Of a DNA stretch of 64,000 nucleotides, positions 54,421-63,901 are shown piece after piece (within the stretch, counting starts at the first letter, position 1; every line of letters starts with the position of its first letter). Made by a program: the position numbers and the translations under genes. This DNA comes from JAFGPL01 sp963781805 (GTDB taxonomy: Bacteria > Bacteroidota > Bacteroidia > Bacteroidales > UBA10428), in assembly GCA_963781805.1 (NCBI GenBank), contig CAWAHF010000004.1, forward strand, positions 1,798,001-1,862,000, read 5' to 3'. Below the pieces are notes generated by a model, which saw nothing but the letters and a program-made list of their open reading frames with translations, did not search any database and was not told where the DNA came from.

Positions 54421-55066
54421 AAGGAGTTAGGGTTGTGACAGATACAGCAATTCATCTCAAATGTAAGGATTTTAATATTTTTCTACAAATATTAACTCCA
54501 AATGTACCCAAATAGTTAACAATTGATTACCCGACAGGAAAATTTTCTGTTTAGGAATATGGAAAGTATTCCAATATAGCTGATATATTACCAATTATAC
54601 ATTTAACTTCAAAAAAATAATTTAAGTTACCCAAATTACGCATTATATAATGAATAATCGATAAAGTGCTTCTAATCAATCCCGATGATCGATATTGAAA
54701 CAATCACTAAATCGGGAATAAATCCAACTAAAACAAGTAGTTCGCTCATTTCATTCACTCCCGTTGAGTGGGTTCTATATAAATCAACATGAACGTTTTA
54801 TTTTATACTGCAGCAATGTGGAATACACTTTTCATATAGGTAAAGTGTTCATTGCAAAAAAAACGGGAATTTTACTAAGTGTATTTCTAATTAGCATAAT
54901 AACCGTCGACGCCCGGATTAACTATTTATTCTATATTTCAAATATTTGACTTTATAAATAATATTCACTTATTTTAATACCTGATTCAAATTATCAATAA
55001 GTACATGTGTTATGAGTGAACGTAAAGATTTTTAATGATTAGAAAATTAATTTAACCATTGTATCA
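54421..55066. other. Spacer between the sigma gene and the GH2 gene
   Basis: No gene is supported in these 646 bp. The left end holds the sigma-factor promoter. TCCCGAT (54680-54686) and ATCGGGA (54711-54717) form an inverted repeat of unknown role. I see no perfect -7 box for the GH2 gene, which may rely on the ECF factor. Confidence 0.5.
54458..54489 (-). promoter_or_regulatory. Bacteroidota-type promoter of the ECF sigma gene
   Basis: On the minus strand TTTG (54489-54486) is followed after 20 bp by TACATTTG (54465-54458), matching both the -33 and the -7 consensus. Transcription would start near 54450, about 30 bases before the ATG. A second TACATTTG lies at 54506-54499. Confidence 0.7.
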
Positions 55067-57904
55067 ATGAAAACAGAAAATCAATTGTTTAGGGTAATAT
55101 TTTTCGCCAGTCTAATTTTTACAATGCTTTCATGCGCGGAAAAGAAAGAAAATAATTCCAGAATTACATATGATCTTTCAGGAAGATGGCAGTATAGGGC
55201 AGATTCATTAAGAACAGGAATTCAAGACAGATGGTTTTATGAGTGTTTTCTGGATTCTGCTATTCTACCGGGAACTCTTGATGAAAACAAGAAAGGATTG
55301 TTAAACCATGACACAACCGATCAGCGTCTGAACCGGGAGTATAAATATTATGGCGCCGCATGGTTTAAAAAGGAAATTAATATTCCTGCTTCATGGATTG
55401 GAAAACATATTGAGTTCATTATGGAACGTACCAAAGTAACCCAGGTATGGCTGGATACATTTTACATGGGAAGCAATAATAACATATTGTCACCTCAGGT
55501 TTATGACCTGACCGATATTCTAACACCCGGATTACATATGCTGAACGTAATGGTGGATAATGATATTAAGCTGGTACCTGTTGAAGGTTCTCATGCCTAC
55601 GAAGAAAATACCCAGACGAACTGGAATGGCATCTTAGGAAAACTATGCCTGCAAATTACCAATGATATCCGAATTAATTCTGTAAAGACCATTCCGGATA
55701 TTCAAAACAACACTGTAAAAGTACGGCTCAAAACTGTGCGCGCCGGAAAAACTCCCATAAATGGATCCATAGAACTACAGGCAGAATTATGGAACAGCAG
55801 TAAAAAACAAAACCTAAAAGTCAAATCCTTCCCCGTTGTGCTCAATACCTCCGAAAATGATTTTGAACTTAATTATGAACTTGGTAAAAATGCACAACAA
55901 TGGAGTGAATTCAATCCGAATTTGTACAGGCTTCACATTACACTTTATGCGGATGGTAAGGTGCTCGACAATTTATATGTCGATTTTGGATTAAGGGAAT
56001 TCAATACCATTGGCACTCATTTTGGCATAAACGGACTGAAAACATTTTTAAGAGGAAAACAGGACGGTTGTGTTTTTCCGCTTACCGGACATCCGCCGAT
56101 GGATACTTCCGGCTGGTTGAGAGTTTTCAGAATTGCCAAATCTTATGGCATCAATCATTACAGGTTTCATAGCTGGTGCCCTCCGGAGGCAGCTTTTAAG
56201 GCAGCCGATATCTGTGGTATATACCTTCAGCCCGAGTTACCCATTTGGTATGCCTTCAATGCTCATGATTCAAGCCAGCTTGCCTTTATGATGAAGGAAG
56301 GATACAACATGCTAAATAATTATGGGAATCATGCCTCTTTTGTTATGATGGCGCTGGGAAATGAAATTCACCAGGACAGGCAGGTGTTGAAACAGATGGT
56401 CAGCGATTTCAGAAAATATGACAACAGACCTTTGTATGCCCAGGGATCGAACAATTTTTTAGGAAATCCAAGCCTTGCCGAAGGCGATGATTACTGGACC
56501 ACTTTTCGTACAGGCAGGGAAAAGCCCGATTGCAGCACCGATGTGCGCGCTTCCGCTTCATTTCTCGATTCCAGGGAAGGTGGAATTCTGAATACCTTTT
56601 ACCCTTCAACCGACCGAACTTACTCAAAAGCCATTGATAGTGTGCCAGTACCTGTTATCGGACATGAAATAGGTCAGTACCAGGTATATCCCGATTATAA
56701 TGAAATTCCTAAATATACTGGTATTCTGAAACCCTGGAACATTGAAATTTTCAGGAAACGCCTCGCTGAGAAGGGAATGTTGGATCAGGCGGATGACTTT
56801 TTTCATGCCAGTGGTAAGCTTTCTGCCATTTGTTATCGCGATGAAATTGAGTTGGCAATGAGAACTCCGGGCTTTGGAGGATTTCAGTTACTGGACCTGC
56901 AGGATTACCCGGGCCAGGGAACTGCATTGGTCGGGATGCTCGACGCTTTTATGGACAGCAAAGGATTAATTACCCCTGAAGAATTCAGACAGTTTTGTAA
57001 CGGCGTTGTGATATTGGTAAAAATGGAAAAATATTGCTGGACAAATAATGAATCATTTTCAGCTGAAATCTGTATTGCAAATTTTGGTCCCACATCTCTC
57101 GATAATAAGAAGGTTAACTGGAAACTGACAAATCAAAACAATGATGTTTATTATACAGGTAGCATTATTGCAAATGACATCCCACAGGGAGAAATAACTA
57201 CGATAGAAAAAATAGACCTGAATCTGAATAAGATTGATCATGCCTTAAAAACAATTTTTGATGTACACATCGAAGGAACTGATTATGCGACACGCTACCC
57301 TGTCTGGATTTATCCCTCAGGTATGTCAGTGAATATTCCTGAAGGAATTGTTGTAAGCCATTTATTATCAAAAGACATCTTAGAAAAATTGCAGGAGGGA
57401 GCCAACGTTTTATTGTTTCCCGATTTTAAAGCAAATGAAATGAATTCGATTGAAGGAATGTATATTACTGAGTTCTGGAACTGGGAAATGTTTAAAAAGT
57501 TTTCTGATGCAAGAAATAAGAAACCCTCCCCGGGCACACTGGGTATACTGACCAATCCTGATCATGTTTTATTTAATGAATTTCCTACCGAGTTTCATTC
57601 TAACCGCCAGTGGTGGGCCATTGTAAAAAACAGCCGCCCCATCATTCTGGATGATGCTCCCAAAGGATATAAGCCAATCGTTCAGGTAATAGACAACATC
57701 AGTCGTAACCATAAGCTGGGATTGATTTTTGAATTTAAAGTCGGAAAAGGTAACTTACTGGTATGTGCTTCAAATCTTCAGGCAATTACAGATAAAGCAG
57801 AAGCAAATCAGCTGTATGCGAGCATACTGAATTATATGAACAGTAACGATTTTAATCCACAAACAGAAATTTCAGCAGCGTTGCTGAAAAAAATGGTGAA
57901 ATAA
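55067..57904 (+). CDS. Glycoside hydrolase family 2-type lipoprotein
   Basis: The 945-residue product has a lipobox ending at Cys23 (FTMLSCAEKK). A jelly-roll sugar-binding domain (DLSGRWQYRAD, YKYYGAAWFKKEINIP, VTQVWLDTFYMGSNN) precedes an Ig-like domain and a barrel. In the barrel, MALGNEI offers Glu433 as acid/base and VIGHEIGQYQ offers Glu534 as nucleophile, assigned by pattern only. GGFQLLDLQDYPGQGTALVG is conserved in many PUL-borne members of this group. An accessory C-terminal region of about 270 residues follows. The substrate is unknown; the neighbouring pectin-type esterase hints at a rhamnogalacturonan or other branched plant glycan. It lies in the plus direction beside the sigma gene. 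Confidence 0.85.
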   Translation: MKTENQLFRVIFFASLIFTMLSCAEKKENNSRITYDLSGRWQYRADSLRTGIQDRWFYECFLDSAILPGTLDENKKGLLNHDTTDQRLNREYKYYGAAWFKKEINIPASWIGKHIEFIMERTKVTQVWLDTFYMGSNNNILSPQVYDLTDILTPGLHMLNVMVDNDIKLVPVEGSHAYEENTQTNWNGILGKLCLQITNDIRINSVKTIPDIQNNTVKVRLKTVRAGKTPINGSIELQAELWNSSKKQNLKVKSFPVVLNTSENDFELNYELGKNAQQWSEFNPNLYRLHITLYADGKVLDNLYVDFGLREFNTIGTHFGINGLKTFLRGKQDGCVFPLTGHPPMDTSGWLRVFRIAKSYGINHYRFHSWCPPEAAFKAADICGIYLQPELPIWYAFNAHDSSQLAFMMKEGYNMLNNYGNHASFVMMALGNEIHQDRQVLKQMVSDFRKYDNRPLYAQGSNNFLGNPSLAEGDDYWTTFRTGREKPDCSTDVRASASFLDSREGGILNTFYPSTDRTYSKAIDSVPVPVIGHEIGQYQVYPDYNEIPKYTGILKPWNIEIFRKRLAEKGMLDQADDFFHASGKLSAICYRDEIELAMRTPGFGGFQLLDLQDYPGQGTALVGMLDAFMDSKGLITPEEFRQFCNGVVILVKMEKYCWTNNESFSAEICIANFGPTSLDNKKVNWKLTNQNNDVYYTGSIIANDIPQGEITTIEKIDLNLNKIDHALKTIFDVHIEGTDYATRYPVWIYPSGMSVNIPEGIVVSHLLSKDILEKLQEGANVLLFPDFKANEMNSIEGMYITEFWNWEMFKKFSDARNKKPSPGTLGILTNPDHVLFNEFPTEFHSNRQWWAIVKNSRPIILDDAPKGYKPIVQVIDNISRNHKLGLIFEFKVGKGNLLVCASNLQAITDKAEANQLYASILNYMNSNDFNPQTEISAALLKKMVK

Positions 57905-58026
57905 GATTTAGAGGAGATCTTTTAGTAGATAATGTTAACATATCAGTAATTGCAGGAAAACTCTGAATCAAATCAACGAACTCATACTGAATTTATTTCC
58001 GATCTTATAACCAGAAACTTATGGAT

Positions 58027-58066
58027 CCTGAATCACCTGTCTGCCGAGGCCAGCCAGGCAGGAGTT
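58027..58066 (-). repeat. Short palindromic repeat, copy 2 (inverted copy of 16473-16512)
   Basis: These 40 bp are the exact reverse complement of 16473-16512. The copy lies in the short spacer between the convergent GH2 and esterase genes, a common place for REP-like elements that act as transcript ends. Confidence 0.85.
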
Positions 58067-58132
58067 CTGGATGACTTAAATGTGGAGTTTTCACGCAGAT
58101 TCTAATAAAAAGTAACTTCTTTAAATTAAAAT

Positions 58133-60076
58133 CTAAAGTTTTTGAATTACCTGCGTTTGATAATCATTGCCATCCTGCACCGACAGCAAGTAGATTCCTC
58201 TTTCCAGGGTAGTTCCAATGCTACAATCTTTTGTACAGATGCCTTCATCCACCAGCAACCCTAACACATTAAAGATCGCATATCTGGAATGTTCTATGCC
58301 ATGTATCTTTGCACTTTCAACAAACGGATTTGGAAATACAATTAAATCAGATGAAGAAACCTGCTTTACTCCTGAAACATGGCATTGTCCTTTGCTCAGA
58401 TTATCTGAATAATATGTAAGTTGGTCAAATTTAATTCCTCCCATTTCAGAATTAGTAACCACCTTAATTTCGTTGGTTCCCTGCGCCAGATCCAGATCTA
58501 ACAGCTTTAACTGCCAGTCCGGTAATTTCTCTATTTCCAAATCTTCAAATGCCAATACGTCATTAACATAAATACTAAGATGATAACTGGTGTCACTTGC
58601 CTGACAAACCAAACCGATCTGATATTCTTCTGTTATATCAGTACTGACCGCATAGACAAATTCAGCCTGACTGGTACCTGCGGTATTCACAAAATATTTG
58701 GTCATACCATTTACCACCTGGTTTTCAATGGTACCATCGTAATTACAGGCAGATTCACTTTGTGAGGTACCCGAACATACGGGTTTGTTGGTATTTCCGC
58801 CTGAACATATTGCACAGGCATCGTATCTGGCAGTACCACCTATCGAATCATTGCAGTCTTTTAAAGAAGCAATGAAATTGTAATCTTTTGCCTGCATCGT
58901 AAACATGTATAAATTATCTGTGGATACCACATGCGACGAATCATCTTCCCACCGGTAAAACGCATATCCGTTATTAAGCCGGGTTTTTATGGTTACATTA
59001 GCTCCGGCTGGATAATCATCGGAATGTGTATACAACCCCGCATCAGGAATATTTGCATCCACCTCAACATGATATAGCGGCGTCATTGCAGCAATGAGCT
59101 TTGCAATATTTGTATCTGCATTAAGCTCCTGTAACCCCTCCATAATAAGCTTACTCATTTCCAATGCTCCCATTTCCTGGAAATGAGTCCAGTCGTTACT
59201 AAAACCGTTAGGATAATTTGGGTATTCGCCCGGCTCAAAAAATTTATACCAGAAATATTTTATATATTCTAACCCGGCTGCCTTATTATTGGCAAATGAA
59301 AGCATATCAAGATCAACAAAAGCCACATTCAATTCTTGTGAAACATTGTAAACTGCTCCGCGGTAATTACTTCCTGGTTCCGTATAAACATTTCTATCAA
59401 CAGAACACATCACCATAGGGCTGATTAGTACCGGAATTGCTCCTTTTTCTCTGGTATCGTTCACATAAATACGTAAAAACATTGAAAATGAATCAATGGG
59501 TGAAAGTGGAGTATAACGTGCGGAGTGAGTCCAGTCACGGTCGTTAATGCCCCACTGTATGAATACATAATCACCTGAATCAAGTAAATTTTTAACTGTT
59601 TCCCAACGTCCTTCTACGAAGAAGCTTTTTGAACTACGTCCTCCTATGGAGTAATTATCTACCTCAAATTTTGTAACATCAAAAAAGTTATGTAGTACAG
59701 CCCCCCATCCCTGTTGAGGATAATAGCTGCTGTTATAGGTTTGTACAGTTGAGTCTCCAATTACATATATTTTGTGAATTGTACCCGCTGTAACTGCAAC
59801 CTGTATGATTTCGGTTTTTTGTTCACCATTTTCATCCTTCATCTCGACAAGGTACCTCCCGGAATTATGTACTTCAAGATATCGCTGATTCTGATCAGCC
59901 AGAAGTTTTCCGTTTTGGTACCATTGATATTTCTCTCCTTTCGGGGCAACCAGCATCTTTTTATTATTATCAATCTTTATTCCATTAGAATCAGTTGCAA
60001 TTGCCTGAGAAATCAGAAAAAAACCTGAAATTATAACAAGCGTTATTACTCTTATTGATTTGTTTAATTTATTCAT
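58133..60076 (-). CDS. Secreted CE12-type (rhamnogalacturonan acetylesterase-like) esterase with T9SS sorting domain
   Basis: The 647-residue product has a signal peptide (about 1-27) and a short Ig-like or PKD-like lead (YQWYQNGKLLADQNQRYLEV). An SGNH esterase domain (100-330) has block I GDST with Ser109, the Gly block YSIGGRSS, block III WGINDRD, and block V DWTH with Asp295 and His298. Residues 420-550 look like a carbohydrate-binding beta-sandwich (ACNYDGTIENQVVNG, LDLDLAQGTNEIKVV, GGIKFDQLTYY). The last 75 residues are a type A sorting domain (LIVFPNPFVESAKI, YQTQVIQKL). It should remove acetyl groups from pectin such as rhamnogalacturonan at the cell surface. Confidence 0.88.
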   Translation of the reverse strand: MNKLNKSIRVITLVIISGFFLISQAIATDSNGIKIDNNKKMLVAPKGEKYQWYQNGKLLADQNQRYLEVHNSGRYLVEMKDENGEQKTEIIQVAVTAGTIHKIYVIGDSTVQTYNSSYYPQQGWGAVLHNFFDVTKFEVDNYSIGGRSSKSFFVEGRWETVKNLLDSGDYVFIQWGINDRDWTHSARYTPLSPIDSFSMFLRIYVNDTREKGAIPVLISPMVMCSVDRNVYTEPGSNYRGAVYNVSQELNVAFVDLDMLSFANNKAAGLEYIKYFWYKFFEPGEYPNYPNGFSNDWTHFQEMGALEMSKLIMEGLQELNADTNIAKLIAAMTPLYHVEVDANIPDAGLYTHSDDYPAGANVTIKTRLNNGYAFYRWEDDSSHVVSTDNLYMFTMQAKDYNFIASLKDCNDSIGGTARYDACAICSGGNTNKPVCSGTSQSESACNYDGTIENQVVNGMTKYFVNTAGTSQAEFVYAVSTDITEEYQIGLVCQASDTSYHLSIYVNDVLAFEDLEIEKLPDWQLKLLDLDLAQGTNEIKVVTNSEMGGIKFDQLTYYSDNLSKGQCHVSGVKQVSSSDLIVFPNPFVESAKIHGIEHSRYAIFNVLGLLVDEGICTKDCSIGTTLERGIYLLSVQDGNDYQTQVIQKL

Positions 60077-60415
60077 TGTTATATTTTTATAAGTTCAATT
60101 TTAAATTTAACAGACGATTTAAAATAACAATTACCAAACAATCGTAAAACTAACAAAAAAAACTAATTTTCACGAACTGAAACATGCTGCAAAACCTGAC
60201 TAAAATCATAGCTTAAGATTCATGAAAAATAAATATCTTGCAATTCAATAATTATATCTTTGATGCACAGAATAAGAATGATAATACCCTTTTAATTTTC
60301 CGTAACAAAAAAATGATGACGATGGATGATGATTGGGCCATAAAATCAATAATATTCTGGAAAATATACAAACCAAATAATTAAAAACTTGTTATAAGAA
60401 TAAAGTCAGGAAATA
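60077..60415. other. Spacer between divergent esterase and DUF885 genes
   Basis: No gene is supported. TATCTTTG at 60255-60262 fits the -7 consensus on the plus strand, about 150 bp before the DUF885 start, with TTG only 14 bp upstream of it. It is a weak promoter candidate. Confidence 0.4.
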
Positions 60416-62206
60416 ATGAAAATATATTTTTTAACCATATTGATGACTATTGCAGTAATGATGTCGTGTAAGACTTCTTTGAAAAACCAAATGACAGAAA
60501 ATAATTTAATTCCTTTCGACAGTTTACTTTCCAATTATTACCAGGATTACATTCAAAAATTTCCATTAACAGCTACGGCTTTGGGAGATTACCGATATAA
60601 CGATTTATTGCCCAATACCCTTACCCATGCTTACAAAGAAGATATGAAGAATTTCTATACAAAATATCTTAACCTGCTTGATAAATATGATTATGATGCA
60701 TTAAGCAAAAATAATCAGGAGAATTACGATATTTTGAAGTATGACTGCAGTATGGCTTTAGAGGGCTTACAGTTTCACGATGAACTCATGCCAATCAACC
60801 AGATGTGGACCCTGGATCTTTACATTGCCCAGCTTGCCGGCGCAAAAAGTATACAACCCTTCCGAAATACACTTGATTATGAAAACTGGCTGAAGCGTCT
60901 GGATGCTTTTGCCGATTGGTGTGATACTGCCATTGTCAATATGAAGGAAGGAATTGCCACCGGGTATGTTTTGCCCAAATCACTCATTGTAAAGGTAATT
61001 CCCCAGTTGGCGAGTTTTACCAAGGGACCTGCCGAACAGCATCTTTTTTACCAACCCGTGAAATCTTTCCCTGACAGCTTGTCACCGGAAGATAAAACCA
61101 GGTTAAAAAAGGAATATGTCGATATGATAAACAGGAGAATCATTCCCACTTTTGATAGTTTATATTATTTCTTTACAAATGTTTATTTACCCGCAGGAAG
61201 AGAAACATCCGGGATTGGTGCCTTACCGGATGGTGAGAAGTACTATGCCTATTTGGTAAAATATTTTACAACCACCAATCTTTCAGCTAATGAAATATAC
61301 AATATAGGTACGGATGAAGTAACCAGGATTACGGGTGAAATGGAGGCGGTAAAAAAACAGGTAGGATTCAAAGGAGATTTGAAATCATTTTTCAATTTTA
61401 TCAGAAAAGACAAGGAACTGATGCCCTATACGAAACCGGAACAAATTCTTGAACACTTCTCAAGGATTTACCAGACAATTAAACCAAACCTGCCAAAACT
61501 TTTTGATATTATACCCAAGACCCCTTTTGAGATAAAAAGGACTGAAAAATTCAGGGAAAATTCGGCCAGCGCCGAGTATAACCAGGGAACGTTAGACGGT
61601 TCACGACCGGGAGTATTTTATGTACCCATTCCTGATGCCAGCAAATACAATATATTTGCCGACGAGGATCTTTTCCTGCATGAAGTAATTCCCGGCCATC
61701 ACTTTCAGATATCTCTTCAACAGGAAAACAAAGAACTGCCCGATTTCAGGAAAGCTCTCTGGTATAGCGCCTACGGCGAAGGATGGGCATTTTATTCCGA
61801 ATCTTTAGGTAAAGATCTGGGATTGTTTACGAATCCTTATCAATACTTTGGAATGTTAAGTTACGAAATGCACCGTGCCATCCGGCTGGTAGTAGATGTA
61901 GGTATACATGTAAAAGGCTGGAGCAGGGAACAGGCTATTCAGTATTCATTAGAACATGAGGCTTCGCCCGAAAGCGAGATTATTGCTGAGGTGGAGCGAT
62001 ATATGGCAGGTCCGGGACAGGCATTGTCCTATAAAATAGGTGAACTGAAGATTGAAGAGCTGCGAGCCAGAGCTGAAACCACACTCGGGGATAAATTTGA
62101 TATCAGAAAGTTTCATGATACTATACTGGAAACAGGCTGTATTCCTTTAAATATTTTGGAAAAAAAGGTTGACACATGGATAAAGGAGTCTCAACAGGAA
62201 CATTGA
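60416..62206 (+). CDS. DUF885-family zinc metallopeptidase-like lipoprotein
   Basis: The 596-residue product has a lipobox ending at Cys18 (AVMMSCKTS). The DUF885 family signature is present throughout, with the zinc motif HEVIPGHH at residues 422-429 (His422, Glu423, His427 give the HExxx-GH variant seen in the family) and YGEGWAFYSE plus EHEASPESEIIAEVERYMAG downstream. GALPDGEKYYAYLVKYFTTT is the typical mid-region. Family members are thought to be carboxypeptidase-like peptidases acting in the envelope. It does not belong clearly to the PUL and stands alone. Confidence 0.92.
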   Translation: MKIYFLTILMTIAVMMSCKTSLKNQMTENNLIPFDSLLSNYYQDYIQKFPLTATALGDYRYNDLLPNTLTHAYKEDMKNFYTKYLNLLDKYDYDALSKNNQENYDILKYDCSMALEGLQFHDELMPINQMWTLDLYIAQLAGAKSIQPFRNTLDYENWLKRLDAFADWCDTAIVNMKEGIATGYVLPKSLIVKVIPQLASFTKGPAEQHLFYQPVKSFPDSLSPEDKTRLKKEYVDMINRRIIPTFDSLYYFFTNVYLPAGRETSGIGALPDGEKYYAYLVKYFTTTNLSANEIYNIGTDEVTRITGEMEAVKKQVGFKGDLKSFFNFIRKDKELMPYTKPEQILEHFSRIYQTIKPNLPKLFDIIPKTPFEIKRTEKFRENSASAEYNQGTLDGSRPGVFYVPIPDASKYNIFADEDLFLHEVIPGHHFQISLQQENKELPDFRKALWYSAYGEGWAFYSESLGKDLGLFTNPYQYFGMLSYEMHRAIRLVVDVGIHVKGWSREQAIQYSLEHEASPESEIIAEVERYMAGPGQALSYKIGELKIEELRARAETTLGDKFDIRKFHDTILETGCIPLNILEKKVDTWIKESQQEH

Positions 62207-62221
62207 AGATTTTAGAATAAG

Positions 62222-62533
62222 TTAATCTTCAATAATTTTAAAATCCTTCTCAAGCTTTAATAAGTCAATGATCTCCTTAAATTCAGGAGTAACATTTTTA
62301 AGCAGAAACTTTTTTTTCTTTTTCCAGGCAAATTTACGAAGTGTTACCAAAACCTGGGCTGCATAGGTGTCCATAAACTCCAGTCCTTTTAGATCAACAA
62401 TTATCGATGTTATCTTTGGACTTATAATTGCCCGCAAAACTTTTATTTTAAACCTATTGGCATTTTTAAGATTTATCCGATCAGTTTTTTCAAACGAAAA
62501 AATTGCATAGGATTTGTCCTCTCTTCTAATCAT
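62222..62533 (-). CDS. STAS-domain protein (anti-sigma-factor-antagonist-like)
   Basis: The 103-residue product is a single STAS fold: SYAIFSFEKTDRIN, then ITSIIVDLKGLEFMDTYAAQ, then KKKFLLKNVTPEFKEIIDLL. In SpoIIAA-type proteins the loop after the Asp is Ser-Ser-Gly with a phosphorylated Ser. Here it reads Asp55-Thr56-Tyr57, so the usual phosphorylation site is replaced. It may still bind a partner or be regulated differently. No kinase gene is adjacent. The gene is convergent with the DUF885 gene, 15 bp apart. Confidence 0.8.
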   Translation of the reverse strand: MIRREDKSYAIFSFEKTDRINLKNANRFKIKVLRAIISPKITSIIVDLKGLEFMDTYAAQVLVTLRKFAWKKKKKFLLKNVTPEFKEIIDLLKLEKDFKIIED

Positions 62534-62890
62534 AAATCAATGAATAACTTGCTTCCAACTATAGAATATATTGTAAAAATACAATTTTTATTCTTTTTAG
62601 AAAGCGCTGATTCTTTTTCTCAATAATATATTTAGGTCTAAATCCGGATTTTGACCTAAAAGCGGGTATATTTTACTTAAATGTTAATAAATGAAAGAAA
62701 TTGTGATTAAAAAAAGTCTGCTATGCATTTACCAAATCGATAGTAGGTTTATTATCTCATTCTAAACAGAATAACCACAGATGCCTGGTTATATAAAGTT
62801 AAGGGGTTCGAGTTTTAAGTACCCAAGCCCCTCACTCTATGCTGAAATAATCTATTGATTAATTACCTTTCTGACTACTCCAAAAACCGG
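62534..62890. other. Spacer upstream of the STAS gene
   Basis: No gene is supported. It holds the long palindrome at 62631-62660. I see no clear terminator for the lipoprotein gene that ends at 62891. Confidence 0.5.
62631..62660. promoter_or_regulatory. 30-bp near-perfect palindrome upstream of the STAS gene
   Basis: TTTAGGTC, T, AAATCC is mirrored by GGATTT, T, GACCTAAA; only the single base pair at 62639/62652 breaks the symmetry. It lies about 100 bp upstream of the STAS start (minus strand) and 230 bp past the end of the lipoprotein gene. It could be a dimeric regulator site or a DNA or RNA hairpin; no T-run follows on either strand. Confidence 0.6.
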
Positions 62891-63901
62891 TTAAAATTCC
62901 AGCTTTACAATCAGATATTTATTGGTCATAGTGTTATACGCATTTGACCAAAAATTAGTCCCGTCATACGTAATCCCATATAGGTAATAGTCTTTAAGTG
63001 TATAGGTTTCTATAACTTTAAAAGGAGTCAATGAACATTTGGCAAGATCACCATCAAAGGTAACGTAAAGATAACCATTGTTATAGGTAAGTCCGTATAT
63101 TTCATGATTATTGTTGAACGTAATTTTCGAAATAATGTCATCACCAACCGGATCGTATTTATATAAAGTGTTTTCACTATTGCTGTAACACCATAAATAC
63201 TGTCCGTCCCATGCAATGGCATAAATCCAGGAGCCAAGACTTATACTCGTAAAAATGGTAGAACCTGTAGTCTTACTAATTTTGGTAACTTTATCATATC
63301 CATCATTTGAAACCCAGAGACCCGTATTATCTCTTTCAACAGCCCAGGCAGATTGGGTAGTCGGTATACTGTCAAGAGATCCGTTCAAAAGACTTATTTT
63401 ATATAAGTAATCGCTATCATAACCATTTCCGAACCAGATAATTCCCCCATCGTATGCAATATCAGATCTTAATTGTAACGGGGCATTAAAAGCACCGGAA
63501 ACATTTAATTCGGTTACCCAATCACTGACTACTGGTGCAGATGTAGTTCTGGATGCAATAATCGTATTATCAGGACGGGTGAGATAGAGGGTATCATGAG
63601 AAATCTTAAAATTATAAAGACTGGAAGCAAATTGACCTCCGTCAAAAAACACCTGTCCATTACTTGCCTGAACTAATGCCGTTTCAACAGTCTTAAAATT
63701 ATACTCCTGCATAAAAAGTTCATAACAATATTTATCCTGATTGAATATTATATATTGTCCATCGGTAAGACCCTGTTCCACTTTCCAACTGCCAATTAAT
63801 GGCTGGTAATAATCAGGAATGCTGGAATTATCCTTTTGACATGAGTTAAGTATTAGTACTAAAAATATTCCTGTAACAATTGTAAGCTTTAAATTTTTCA
63901 T
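62891..63901 (-). CDS. Beta-propeller-like lipoprotein
   Basis: The 336-residue product has a lipobox ending at Cys21 (LILNSCQKD). An N-terminal lipocalin-like or DUF-type segment (LIGSWKVEQGLTDGQYIIFN, residues 35-110) is followed by about five repeated blades with the patterns DIAYDGGIIWFGNGYDSDYL, NTGLWVSNDGYDKVTKISK, AIAWDGQYLWCYSNSENTLY, GLTYNNGYLYVTFDGDLAKC and GITYDGTNFWSNAYNTMTNK. These resemble an NHL or glutamine-cyclotransferase-like propeller. A surface binding role is probable; no catalytic site is recognised. The upstream region at 63902-64000 shows no clear promoter. Confidence 0.8.
   Translation of the reverse strand: MKNLKLTIVTGIFLVLILNSCQKDNSSIPDYYQPLIGSWKVEQGLTDGQYIIFNQDKYCYELFMQEYNFKTVETALVQASNGQVFFDGGQFASSLYNFKISHDTLYLTRPDNTIIASRTTSAPVVSDWVTELNVSGAFNAPLQLRSDIAYDGGIIWFGNGYDSDYLYKISLLNGSLDSIPTTQSAWAVERDNTGLWVSNDGYDKVTKISKTTGSTIFTSISLGSWIYAIAWDGQYLWCYSNSENTLYKYDPVGDDIISKITFNNNHEIYGLTYNNGYLYVTFDGDLAKCSLTPFKVIETYTLKDYYLYGITYDGTNFWSNAYNTMTNKYLIVKLEF

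Noticed and set aside
54764..54949. Plus-strand frame of 61 codons in the sigma-GH2 spacer
   Set aside because: It has a hydrophobic stretch but no family likeness and no promoter or ribosome site; chance is more likely in AT-rich DNA.
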